Below, one piece after another: positions 1 through 8,292 of a stretch of DNA of 64,000 nt. The stretch covers positions 1-64,000 of the forward strand of contig JAPLEV010000010.1 of assembly GCA_026391005.1 (NCBI GenBank). Direction: 5' to 3'. Source of the stretch: Flavobacteriia bacterium. GTDB lineage: Bacteria; Bacteroidota; Bacteroidia; Flavobacteriales_D; Crocinitomicaceae. The notes under the pieces were generated by a model, which did not search any database, was not told where the DNA came from, and saw only the letters and a program-made list of their open reading frames with translations. A program made the translations under genes and the position numbers. Each line of letters begins with the position of its first letter. Position 1 is the first letter of the stretch.

Positions 1-459
1 CCTCACGTGCCATATGCTGGGACTAGCGCAAATGCCATTGCTTATATGGATACTACTGATAATTTCATTCGGGATTTCCTTATTGACCAACTTGGTTGCA
101 CAAACAGCCCTCTTCAAGTAGCGAACTCTCCTTTGCAAGCAGCTATTTTATACCCAACAAATTATTGTGATGGTTCTCCGGTTAATGAAACCTGTATTGC
201 GGGCGTTAATGAAGAATCATTAAGTTATAGCGTAGAGCTGTTTCCTAATCCTTCCGAGGGTGTCGTTCATCTTCGCACGCAGGAGTTTAATTTTAGTCAA
301 GTTGCCGTTGTAGACTTGTTGGGCAGAACTGTTTTAAAAACATATCCTACGAACCAGGAGTCCATACTTGAATTAAGTCATTTAACCCCTGGAAACTATC
401 TTGTTACCTATTTATTAAATAATGGGAGTTATGGAACAAAGCAATTAGTGATTCGTTAA
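1..459 (+). CDS. C-terminal part of a T9SS-secreted protein (5' truncated)
   Basis: The reading frame is open to the left edge, so the in-frame GTG at base 7 is probably internal and this is only the tail of a larger gene. The last 75 or so residues look like a type IX secretion type A sorting domain: a SVELFPNPSEGVVHL opening, a VVDLLGRTV strand, then LTPGNYLVTYLLNNGSYGTKQLVIR-like ending with a basic C-terminus. Such domains direct export across the outer membrane by the T9SS and are then removed. The part before it (with Cys residues near LGCTNSP, NYCDGSP and ETCIAG) is not recognised, so the function of the mature protein is unknown. The next gene starts 15 bases downstream and also carries a T9SS tail, so the two may be co-transcribed. 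Confidence 0.8.
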   Translation, partial: PHVPYAGTSANAIAYMDTTDNFIRDFLIDQLGCTNSPLQVANSPLQAAILYPTNYCDGSPVNETCIAGVNEESLSYSVELFPNPSEGVVHLRTQEFNFSQVAVVDLLGRTVLKTYPTNQESILELSHLTPGNYLVTYLLNNGSYGTKQLVIR

Positions 460-474
460 TTTCACTTTAAAATA

Positions 475-2046
475 ATGACGATGAAAAAATATTTTCTTTT
501 AGGTCTTTTATTCATCGGATATAATTCGATGGCACAGACGTGGAGTAGCGACGTAGCGCAAATTTTTTATAACAAGTGCACGCAATGTCACCATACTGGT
601 GGAGGCGCCCCTTTTTCTTTAATGACCTATCAAGAGGCTTCACCAATGGCCGCGGTAATCGCCCAAGTGGTAAATGATAATTGTATGCCCCCGTGGCCTC
701 CTGATAATAACTACCAACAATATCAACATACTCGATCTTTGTCTCCATTAGACAAAGCCACACTAATAAATTGGATTGCTATAAATGTGCCTGAAGGAAA
801 TGCAGCAAGCACGCCGCCGCCGCCAATTTATAACAATAACAATATATTAGGGAATGGAGATTTAACCATCCAAATGCCGACATACATGAGTAAAGCAACT
901 GCAATGGCTGATGATTATGTTTGTTTCGCCATTCCAACCAACCTCACACAAAATAGAATAATAAAAGCGGTAGAAGTTATTCCCGGAAATCCTGATATTG
1001 TACATCATGCCTTGGTTTACTATGACCCAACTAGTGCAGAGGTTACGGATACAGTTGGTGGTAATTGCGCCAGTCCGAGCAATGCTAATACGAAGCTTAT
1101 AACGGGTTTTACACCCGGCGCAACACCGATGATTTTACCATCTGTGAATCCTTTGAAAATGGGAATTACAATTGGTGCAGGTTCACAAATTTACCTTAAC
1201 ATGCATTATCCAGATGGAAGTTATGGCTTATTTGATAGCACAAAAGTGATTTTACATTTTTATCCAATTGGTACTACGGGGGTCCGTCAAGTTTCGGCCT
1301 CCCCAGTAATTGCCGATTATATGTTTGCGCTTCCTCCAAATCAGCTAACCACTTTAGCCGAACAGTATCCAGCAGGAGCTGCGGGAGTTCCCGTTGACTT
1401 ATCTGTAATTTCTGTATTTCCTCATATGCACTTACTGGGAGAATCGATTAAATCTTATGCAACAGGACCAGCAAACGACACCATTAAATTCATTAATATT
1501 CCTCATTGGGATTTCCATTGGCAAGACTTTTATTATTTTACGCAGCTCAAGCATTTGCCAGCGGGTTATACAATTAAGGGAGAGGCTGTTTACGATAATA
1601 CGGCTCAAAACCCCCACAATCCAAATTCACCGCCTCAAACTGTTACCATTGGTTATAATACCACCGATGAGATGTTTATTATTTACTTCCATTATATGTT
1701 GTACCAAGCAGGGGATGAAAACTATGACTTGGAGGCATTAACAAGCTCTAGTTTAGCAGAATATCCAATTGGGAATATTGGATCGGTTGTCTGTTACCCA
1801 AACCCAATGAGCTCGAACGGCACAATCATTTCTCTAGAAGAAACAATTGATACAAAATCGATGATCTATATCTATGATGGCAAAGGGAATTTAATTCGTA
1901 AATTAAATTTTTCAAATCTTCATGATGCAACCTCCGTTTTTTGGGACGGCGCAAACGAAAATAATGCACAAGTATCCCTAGGAATATATTATGTGTCTGC
2001 GAAAGCAAATGATAAAATGATGGCCGGGAAGTTGATTAAGCACTAA
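475..2046 (+). CDS. Secreted heme c / copper type II monooxygenase-like protein with T9SS tail
   Basis: A signal peptide (about residues 3-21, ending MAQ) is followed by a short cytochrome c-like domain with one heme motif, CTQCH at 35-39. The central part resembles the peptidylglycine/dopamine hydroxylase (copper type II, ascorbate-dependent monooxygenase) fold. Candidate copper ligands are the HH pair at 177-178, H244 in NMHYPDG, H317 and H319 in the PHMHLLG motif, and M400 in DEMFIIYF, matching the two-copper-site layout of that family. The last 80 or so residues (from CYPNPMSSNG) form a type A T9SS sorting domain. It is probably exported and acts at the cell surface; the substrate is unknown. 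Two starts are possible, ATG 475 and ATG 481; the second gives a more typical MKK signal peptide. The ligand assignment rests on motif spacing read by eye. Confidence 0.8.
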   Translation: MTMKKYFLLGLLFIGYNSMAQTWSSDVAQIFYNKCTQCHHTGGGAPFSLMTYQEASPMAAVIAQVVNDNCMPPWPPDNNYQQYQHTRSLSPLDKATLINWIAINVPEGNAASTPPPPIYNNNNILGNGDLTIQMPTYMSKATAMADDYVCFAIPTNLTQNRIIKAVEVIPGNPDIVHHALVYYDPTSAEVTDTVGGNCASPSNANTKLITGFTPGATPMILPSVNPLKMGITIGAGSQIYLNMHYPDGSYGLFDSTKVILHFYPIGTTGVRQVSASPVIADYMFALPPNQLTTLAEQYPAGAAGVPVDLSVISVFPHMHLLGESIKSYATGPANDTIKFINIPHWDFHWQDFYYFTQLKHLPAGYTIKGEAVYDNTAQNPHNPNSPPQTVTIGYNTTDEMFIIYFHYMLYQAGDENYDLEALTSSSLAEYPIGNIGSVVCYPNPMSSNGTIISLEETIDTKSMIYIYDGKGNLIRKLNFSNLHDATSVFWDGANENNAQVSLGIYYVSAKANDKMMAGKLIKH

Positions 2047-2074
2047 TTTCCTTTTTCATTTCCTGTAATTTAGT

Positions 2075-2082
2075 TACTTTTG
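2075..2082 (+). promoter_or_regulatory. Bacteroidota -7 element (TACTTTTG) for tRNA-Cys
   Basis: TACTTTTG fits the Bacteroidota sigma-factor consensus TAnnTTTG and ends 15 bases before the tRNA 5' end. I found no convincing TTG -33 element at 19-21 bases upstream. Confidence 0.55.
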
Positions 2083-2097
2083 CAATTAGAAGAATCT

Positions 2098-2168
2098 GGT
2101 CTCGTAGCCAAGTGGTTAGGCACCGGTCTGCAAAACCGTCTACAGCGGTTCGAATCCGCTCGAGACCT
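2098..2168 (+). tRNA. tRNA-Cys (anticodon GCA)
   Basis: Folds as a 71-base cloverleaf. The acceptor stem pairs GGTCTCG (2098-2104) with CGAGACC (2161-2167), with T as the discriminator base. The anticodon loop CTGCAAA places GCA at 2130-2132, reading cysteine codons. The T arm is AGCGG / CCGCT around TTCGAAT. The outermost anticodon-stem pair (C27-T43) is a mismatch. CCA is not encoded. Confidence 0.95.
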
Positions 2169-2172
2169 CAAT

Positions 2173-2199
2173 AAACCCTTTGAAAAAAGGGTTTTTTTT
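2173..2199 (+). terminator. Intrinsic terminator after tRNA-Cys
   Basis: A perfect 9-bp stem AAACCCTTT / AAAGGGTTT (2173-2181 with 2186-2194) closes a GAAA tetraloop and runs into a T tract. It lies 5 bases after the tRNA. Confidence 0.9.
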
Positions 2200-2246
2200 A
2201 TATGCCGTTTTTTTAAGTACTTTTAATTGACATTTAACCTAAAAAC

Positions 2247-3044
2247 ATGGGGATTATAACGGCATTTGTCAATCAGATCGGCAGAGAAGCTGCACGCGAT
2301 GTGTATAGAGGAGCAAAGAATAACGCAAGTAGCCGAACCGATGCTTTTAGCAGCCCATCTGATTTTAACACTAGTTTTTTATTAAAAGTAAGAGCGTTCA
2401 AAAAATTGGCTTCTGAAGAGGAGACGTTAAGACATATCGTTAATTATGTTGAAGAGGCAGAAAATACAGATGTGTATAATCTAGATTGGCTAGATATATT
2501 TACTGAATTAGATAATAAAATAGAGTTTTGCAAAGTTGAATTAAGCTCATCTTCACAAGAAAAGCTTAGGGTTATAGACGATCAAAATCAAAAGACTTTT
2601 AACCAAAAACTGGTGGACCATAAAGGCTATGTTTCTGAAAATATTGCCGCATTAGAGACAAATGTAGCACAAAGTCCAAATTATATCACCGGCATACTGT
2701 TAACATTTCTTTGTTGTGCTCCTATATATTATAAAGTAGGATTGGCCAGAATAGTTACCACATTTATTATGGTTTTAATTATGTCGTTTTTTGGATATTG
2801 GGCTTGTTTTTGCTATTTCAATGCGGAAATAATTGTTAAACCGGTTACCGCCGAAAACATAAGAGGTATGAAATTCTTAGCATTTTTATTTTTTAGTTTA
2901 AGCTTTCTAATTTACATATGGATTATTTATAGATCAGCAAGTCGAGTAAAAGAAATAAGGAATTCGACCTTGATCAATCAGAATTTTTTAAGTGGTCTCA
3001 AAACATATTTAGAAACATTGCAAACAGCAGATCAAACCCTGTAA
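2247..3044 (+). CDS. Unrecognised membrane protein with cytoplasmic-like N-terminal domain
   Basis: I do not recognise a family. The first 140 residues are soluble, charged and probably mostly helical (runs such as EEETLRHIVNYVEEAE and a lysine/glutamine-rich stretch near 115-125). Then come three likely membrane segments: about 148-166 (YITGILLTFLCCAPIYY), about 168-192, and about 211-232 (FLAFLFFSLSFLIYIWIIY). The protein ends in a short helical tail. The start at 2247 follows the tRNA-Cys terminator by 47 bases, so the gene has its own transcription unit; a near-consensus TACTTTTA lies a little upstream. It converges on gpmI and the two coding ends overlap by 13 bases. It may be a small-molecule or stress membrane protein, but nothing in the sequence decides this. 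Confidence 0.6.
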   Translation: MGIITAFVNQIGREAARDVYRGAKNNASSRTDAFSSPSDFNTSFLLKVRAFKKLASEEETLRHIVNYVEEAENTDVYNLDWLDIFTELDNKIEFCKVELSSSSQEKLRVIDDQNQKTFNQKLVDHKGYVSENIAALETNVAQSPNYITGILLTFLCCAPIYYKVGLARIVTTFIMVLIMSFFGYWACFCYFNAEIIVKPVTAENIRGMKFLAFLFFSLSFLIYIWIIYRSASRVKEIRNSTLINQNFLSGLKTYLETLQTADQTL

Positions 3045-4543
3045 GTTAGAATAGACCCGGTCATTTCTGCGGGGATATTCACACCCATTCTCGCGAGAAG
3101 GGTGGGCGCAACATCTGCCAATCGTCCACTTTTTATTCCGGGTGTTCTTTCTTTGGTAATCCATATGATGGGAACCGGATTGAGGCTATGAGCTGTGTTG
3201 GGAGAACCATCCGGATTAATTGCCATATCGGCATTTCCATGATCGGCAATAATTAAAAACTCATAACCGTATTTAAGGCCCGCTTCAACAACTTTTTGTA
3301 AGCAGGCATCAATAGTTTCAACGGCTTTTACGATGGCACTAAACACACCCGTATGGCCAACCATATCAGGATTAGCGAAATTTAAACAGATAAAATCAGG
3401 CGTCTCATTATTAATGTAATCAATCAACTTATCTCGCACTATCAAGGCACTCATTTCCGGCTGAAGATCATAGGTAGCTACTTTTGGTGATGCTACCATA
3501 ATTCTACTTTCATTTTCAAAGGGTTCTTCTCTTCCCCCATTAAAAAAATAGGTGACATGCGGATATTTTTCGGTTTCGGCAATTCTTACTTGGCTCAAAC
3601 CTGCTTCTGATATTACTTGACCTAAGGTATTATCGAGATTTTCCTTCTGAAAAATTACATGTATATTTTCAAACGCATCATCGTAATTAGTCATTGTACA
3701 ATAATAAAGTGATAGCGAGGACATGTCGAATGTTGGGAAACTTTCTTGTGTCAAAACTTTTGTAATTTCTCTTGGCCGATCCGTTCGGAAATTAAAAGAA
3801 ATGACCACATCACCGTTTTCTATTGTACCATTTTTATCTAAAAGAATTGGTTCAAGAAATTCATCGGTAATACCCGCGAGGTATTGTTCCTTGATACTAT
3901 CAGAAACAGATTCAGAAGCGATTCCTACACCATTGACCAATAAATCATATGCTTTTTTAATACGTTCCCAGCGATTATCTCGGTCCATTGCAAAATAACG
4001 ACCTATGACACTGGCTATTTTTGCTCCATAAGGCGCACAAATAGAGGTGGTTTCTGTAATAAATCCATGGCCACTTGTTGGGTCACAATCGCGGCCATCT
4101 GTAAAAGCATGGATATAAGAAGTTTTTACTCCTTGTTGATGTGCAAATGCACAAAGTGCATGTAAGTGTTTGTCGGAGCTATGAACCCCGCCATTTGAAA
4201 GTAAACCTATAAAATGCAATTTGGCGTTTCTTTTTTTGACTTCCTCAAATGCGTTTAATAAAATAGGATTGTTAAAGAAATCCCCATCTCGAATGGATTT
4301 ATTAATTCTAGTAAGTTCTTGGTAAACAATTCTCCCACTGCCAAGGTTAAGGTGTCCAACTTCTGAGTTTCCCATCTGTCCTTCTGGCAGACCAACATCT
4401 TCTCCACAGGCACTTAATCGCGCATTGGGATAAGTCGCTGTTAAATAATTCATAAATGGCGTATTCGCTTTTGCTACAGCGTCAGCTTTTGAACCATCAC
4501 CAATGCCCCAACCGTCCAATATAACAAGTGCAATTTTATTCAT
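3032..4543 (-). CDS. gpmI: 2,3-bisphosphoglycerate-independent phosphoglycerate mutase
   Basis: Interconverts 3-phosphoglycerate and 2-phosphoglycerate in glycolysis and gluconeogenesis using two Mn ions, in the cytoplasm. It has the alkaline-phosphatase-superfamily start LVILDGWG with metal ligand D10, and the phosphorylated serine S60 in MGNSEVGH. Later come the FTDGRD motif, the MDRDNRWERIKKAYD motif, and C-terminal metal-binding motifs NPDMVGHTG and ADHGNAD. At 503 residues it is the normal family length. It is the last gene of a five-gene minus-strand run; its ATG overlaps the end of the sensor kinase by 4 bases, so translation may be coupled. The pairing with a kinase and an antiporter is not a known functional unit. 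Confidence 0.97.
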   Translation of the reverse strand: MNKIALVILDGWGIGDGSKADAVAKANTPFMNYLTATYPNARLSACGEDVGLPEGQMGNSEVGHLNLGSGRIVYQELTRINKSIRDGDFFNNPILLNAFEEVKKRNAKLHFIGLLSNGGVHSSDKHLHALCAFAHQQGVKTSYIHAFTDGRDCDPTSGHGFITETTSICAPYGAKIASVIGRYFAMDRDNRWERIKKAYDLLVNGVGIASESVSDSIKEQYLAGITDEFLEPILLDKNGTIENGDVVISFNFRTDRPREITKVLTQESFPTFDMSSLSLYYCTMTNYDDAFENIHVIFQKENLDNTLGQVISEAGLSQVRIAETEKYPHVTYFFNGGREEPFENESRIMVASPKVATYDLQPEMSALIVRDKLIDYINNETPDFICLNFANPDMVGHTGVFSAIVKAVETIDACLQKVVEAGLKYGYEFLIIADHGNADMAINPDGSPNTAHSLNPVPIIWITKERTPGIKSGRLADVAPTLLARMGVNIPAEMTGSILTYRV

Positions 4544-5436
4544 TCGGAAAGTGAAATTTGAAAATTAGCACCAGTTGGATGATTGTCAACACAGCTAATC
4601 TTCCCATCATGTAATAAAGTGAATTGGTATGCAAGGTATAGACCAAGACCGCTTCCCTTTTGTGTTCTAGTTTCTTCGTTGCCAATACGATAGAATTTTT
4701 TAAAAATTTGATCGCGTTGCTCCTTTGGAATACCAGGCCCATTATCTTTTACGCCAAAAACAAAACGGCCACTTTCCTTCGAACTATATACGACTATATT
4801 CGAGTGAATACCCGCATATTTGATGGCATTTTCCAGTAAATTTATTAGAATCGTTTCCATCATAAAGCGGTCCGCATTCAGTTCAGTATCCTCATTTATG
4901 TGTAATTTAATAAAAGGGATTCCATTTGTTTTGTGATATCGCTCGATTATTTCTTGACAAAAAACAGAAAATTTGAAGCTTGATTTTTCAGGCTTGAGCG
5001 CTTTGTTTTCTATACTAGCCGTCTGTAAGATATTTTCAATCATTAATTCTAATCGGTTATTTTCTTCTAGCGTTTTTTTAAGTAATTCATTTTTTTTATC
5101 CTCCCCCAACTCCCGCTTAAGAAGGGTTTGAACTAATATTTTGATCGCTGCTAGAGGTGTTTTCAATTCATGGGTAATCGATAAAATAAAATTACTTTGT
5201 CTTAGCGACAAGTCTAAGTCTCTTTGAATAGATTTCCTAATTCTCCAAATTCCATAAATTAATAAACCAAAAAACACAGCTCCCTCCCCAAGAATCATCA
5301 TTACACGTCTATTTGCTATCGCGCTTTCTACTTCAATGCGTTGGCTTAAGTCAATTAAATGGTAACCCCACCATAAAAATTGGAGAACAACGTAGCTACT
5401 TAGAAGAATAAAAAATAAGTTTGTCCTGGTTTTCAT
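4540..5436 (-). CDS. Membrane sensor histidine kinase
   Basis: A short two-component sensor kinase. Two membrane segments (about 8-27 and 45-63) enclose only a short loop of about 17 residues, so it has almost no extracytoplasmic sensor domain. The HisKA domain follows, with H89 in SITHELKTPLAAIK as the phosphorylated histidine. The ATPase domain shows ENAIKYAG (N box), DNGPGIP (G1) and GSGLGLYLA (G2). No response regulator gene lies next to it or elsewhere in the window, so it is an orphan here. It overlaps the antiporter gene upstream and gpmI downstream by 4 bases each. It may sense the membrane state or the neighbouring transporter, but that is inference. In many Bacteroidota such short kinases pair with OmpR-type regulators encoded elsewhere. 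Confidence 0.92.
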   Translation of the reverse strand: MKTRTNLFFILLSSYVVLQFLWWGYHLIDLSQRIEVESAIANRRVMMILGEGAVFFGLLIYGIWRIRKSIQRDLDLSLRQSNFILSITHELKTPLAAIKILVQTLLKRELGEDKKNELLKKTLEENNRLELMIENILQTASIENKALKPEKSSFKFSVFCQEIIERYHKTNGIPFIKLHINEDTELNADRFMMETILINLLENAIKYAGIHSNIVVYSSKESGRFVFGVKDNGPGIPKEQRDQIFKKFYRIGNEETRTQKGSGLGLYLAYQFTLLHDGKISCVDNHPTGANFQISLSE

Positions 5437-7670
5437 GACTCGGAATCTGTTTCTTTATTTTTTTTAAAGATACTTCCAACTTCCTTCCCAATTTTTTGAA
5501 TCGTTTCCACTCCTATTCCAATTGCATTTCCTGACACGTCTTCATAATTGGAAAATAAATTTTCTTTTTCTTGTCCTGGATAAATTATAACAGTATCATT
5601 TTCAGGATACGCTTTTTCTAGTCGTGAGAGGAAGCCATCTAATTCCGAGGTGAATGATACTGCACCGAAACGAGCAGCGCAAACTACGATTAAATCATGA
5701 CTGTTTTTAGACGACTTCAAAAAGAGATCGTCAAGCTCCTCTATTTCTTCATGTTGTACCGTGGTTTCTAGTTTATTTGCTTCCCCCACTTTAAGAAGTC
5801 GCTCATAAGTTGCCAGTGACCCATATGATTTAATATCTAGCTTCAACTCTTTCGCTACGCGTAGAATTCTTACTGCCCAGAGATTAAATGCAGGATCTAA
5901 CTCTGCTAATTTAGGGCTTACCAAAACTAATTTTCTGTAATTAATAGATGTTTTGTCTAATTGACAAAAGAAGATGGTTTTTCCACACACATCTAATAAA
6001 TGTTGCCGATCGTCCCCAATTAAACGATTTAATAACGTTAATTTTTTACTATCGTTCAGCATTACTATATCGGCCACGAGTTCTTTTGACACTCGAGAAA
6101 TACCAGAAGACAAATTTAGATCAATCGTCGCGATCGTATTAATTTTCATTTCATGCCCAGCAAAGTGCTTCATTATTTCTTCTAATGACTTCCTCGATTT
6201 GCGAATTAAGCGTTCTGCATCTTCATTATTTGGTTGCACACTAACAACCGATATGGGATTAATCACCCTTAAATCACTTATAAGGGCCGCAAAATCTAAT
6301 AAGGTTTCATTTCCTTTCAATTCCGTCATAGAGACTAAAATATGTTGATTTCTTAAGCGAGTTTCATTTTGTTCGTCTTCATTATTTTCAGCCATTTCTT
6401 GCAACAATTTCTTTCCTGCCATTTCTGTAACAAACGAGGCTACCATGCAAGTGATCAAAATCAATAAAATGGTTCCGTTTAAGACGTTTTTATCTAGTAA
6501 TCTAATCGGTTCTACTACTATGTTTTGCAACGCAGCCGCATCAATGTCAGCTTGATTAAGCACGGTGTTGAAACCAACCATTATAATAGCGAGTGTGGCA
6601 GCAGCATGGGATGTGCTTAATCCGTAAATTACACTTCGTTCCGATTTTTTAAGTTTAAAAATGAACGAGGTAACAAATGCGGCTAACCATTTACTGAAAA
6701 TAGCGAAGGTTGTTAATACGCCAGCAATGATTAATGGCCAACTTCCTTGAAAAAAAGCCCGGTAATCAACCACCATTCCTACAGAAATCAAGAAGAATGG
6801 AATGAATAAAGAGTTCCCAATAAAGTCAATTCGATTCATTAAAATGGAATTGTGAGGTATCAATTTATTAAGGACTAGCCCTGCTACAAAGGCACCAATT
6901 ATGTGCTCTACTCCTGCCATTTCAGCTAGAAAGGCCGAAAAGAAAATAATGGATAACACGAAAATATATTGAGAAGTTTTCTCACTATCTAATTTGCTGA
7001 AAAACCAACGAGCAATTTTAGGAATGAAATAAAACATTATTAAGGAAAATATTGTAAGTGAGGTAATTAGCCTTACCCAAAAGGAGATGTCCAAACTGCC
7101 TTTTGTTGAACTAGAGATGATAGCAAGAATTATCAAAACAGCCGTATCGGTTAATATCGTTCCTCCGACAGCAATAGCCACAGCCGGGTGTTTTGATAAT
7201 CCATATTTACTTATGATTGGGTAGGCAACCAAGGTGTGGGTTGCAAACATACTTGCCGTCAACAAACTCGCAGTAGGACTTAAATGTAATACCCAATAAC
7301 AAATCGGGTAACCAAGTGTAATGGGAATAATAAAGGTAAGTATGCCAAAAGTTAAGCTTTTTGACCAATACCGTTTAAATTGGGTAAAATCTAATTCTAA
7401 GCCTGCCATGAACATAATATAAAGCAGTCCTATGGTTGCAAACAATTTAATTGATCCCTCTGGATCCATTGTGTTTTTTCCGAGTAGGCCTAACCCAAGT
7501 GGCCCAATAATAACCCCCGAAATAATAAGCCCAATAATAGCTGGGATCTTAACTTTACGAAGGATTATGGGTGAAAGTAAAATAATGAACAGCATCAGTG
7601 AAAAGATCAACACTGGGTTTTGGAGTGGCAGGTGAAATGCTTTCAGTAAATGTTCAAAAAAGTAATTCAT
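5433..7670 (-). CDS. CPA2-family monovalent cation:proton antiporter with C-terminal UspA-like region
   Basis: The first 410 or so residues form a roughly 12-helix Na+/H+ exchanger-type membrane domain (start PVLIFSLMLFIILLSPIILRKVKIPAIIGLIISGVIIG). Typical family features include GLELDFTQFKRY near residue 90, ATHTLVAYPII near 145, and AGVEHIIGAFVAGLVL near 250. The remaining 330 residues are soluble and resemble two universal-stress-protein-like alpha/beta domains (HILVSMTELKGNETLLDFA; later RKLVLVSPKLAELDP). It exchanges Na+ or K+ for protons at the inner membrane, for pH or ion homeostasis; the ion is not decidable from sequence. Its start codon overlaps the deacetylase stop by one base, and its end overlaps the kinase start. 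Confidence 0.9.
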   Translation of the reverse strand: MNYFFEHLLKAFHLPLQNPVLIFSLMLFIILLSPIILRKVKIPAIIGLIISGVIIGPLGLGLLGKNTMDPEGSIKLFATIGLLYIMFMAGLELDFTQFKRYWSKSLTFGILTFIIPITLGYPICYWVLHLSPTASLLTASMFATHTLVAYPIISKYGLSKHPAVAIAVGGTILTDTAVLIILAIISSSTKGSLDISFWVRLITSLTIFSLIMFYFIPKIARWFFSKLDSEKTSQYIFVLSIIFFSAFLAEMAGVEHIIGAFVAGLVLNKLIPHNSILMNRIDFIGNSLFIPFFLISVGMVVDYRAFFQGSWPLIIAGVLTTFAIFSKWLAAFVTSFIFKLKKSERSVIYGLSTSHAAATLAIIMVGFNTVLNQADIDAAALQNIVVEPIRLLDKNVLNGTILLILITCMVASFVTEMAGKKLLQEMAENNEDEQNETRLRNQHILVSMTELKGNETLLDFAALISDLRVINPISVVSVQPNNEDAERLIRKSRKSLEEIMKHFAGHEMKINTIATIDLNLSSGISRVSKELVADIVMLNDSKKLTLLNRLIGDDRQHLLDVCGKTIFFCQLDKTSINYRKLVLVSPKLAELDPAFNLWAVRILRVAKELKLDIKSYGSLATYERLLKVGEANKLETTVQHEEIEELDDLFLKSSKNSHDLIVVCAARFGAVSFTSELDGFLSRLEKAYPENDTVIIYPGQEKENLFSNYEDVSGNAIGIGVETIQKIGKEVGSIFKKNKETDSES

Positions 7671-8278
7671 TAGGAAAGTATTTTAAAGCATAGCCCCCGG
7701 GCCTCAATGGAAGAGATTAAATAAGGTAATACTTCTTTTGCCTTTTCCCGCGCTTTAACGTTGTCGTGAAAAACAATAATATCTCCTCCTTTTATTTTTT
7801 CTGATTTGGCAATGATTTTTTGTGCGTTAATGGTCTTGTCAAAATCATATGATAACCATGACCACATAATTATTTTAAAACCAAGTTTTCGAAGCCTTTG
7901 GGCTTGAGAAATAGTTATCTTTCCGTATGGGGGGCGAAATAATTTGCTGTTTATATAGGCCTGACTTTCTACTATTGAATTAATATAATTCTCTGCTCGA
8001 GTTTTCCACCCATTTTCGTGATGCATTGTGTGGTGACCTAAAGCATGCCCATCAGCCATAATTTGTTTGATAAGTTCGGGGGATTTTGCTGCACTTTCCC
8101 CTACGCAAAAGAAAGTCGCCTTAATTTCTTTTGTTCTTAACAATTCTAAAATCCAAGGGGTTAAGTCTTTTGTTGGCCCATCGTCGAAAGTAAGGTAAAC
8201 TGCATTTTTCTCAGGCCCTTTCCAAATCCAATTTGAAAATAAAAAGTGTAAAACTCTTGGGCTTGAAAATAATTTCAT
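7670..8278 (-). CDS. Polysaccharide deacetylase family protein (NodB domain)
   Basis: A compact (202 residue) carbohydrate esterase 4 enzyme that removes acetyl groups from N-acetylated sugars. Visible motifs are TFDDGP at 30-35 (catalytic base and metal Asp), the metal histidines in GHHTMHH near 81-87, RPPYG at 115-119, and IVFHDN with H171 (catalytic His region). No clear signal peptide is present; the N-terminus begins MKLFSSPRVLHFLFSNWIWKG and is only weakly hydrophobic, so location is unclear. It lies 14 bases downstream of the DUF2723 gene and overlaps the antiporter by one base. The substrate may be cell wall or a surface glycan; the neighbouring membrane glycosyltransferase-like protein makes a glycan role plausible. 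Confidence 0.92.
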   Translation of the reverse strand: MKLFSSPRVLHFLFSNWIWKGPEKNAVYLTFDDGPTKDLTPWILELLRTKEIKATFFCVGESAAKSPELIKQIMADGHALGHHTMHHENGWKTRAENYINSIVESQAYINSKLFRPPYGKITISQAQRLRKLGFKIIMWSWLSYDFDKTINAQKIIAKSEKIKGGDIIVFHDNVKAREKAKEVLPYLISSIEARGLCFKILS

Positions 8279-8292
8279 GTTACTTCTAAATT

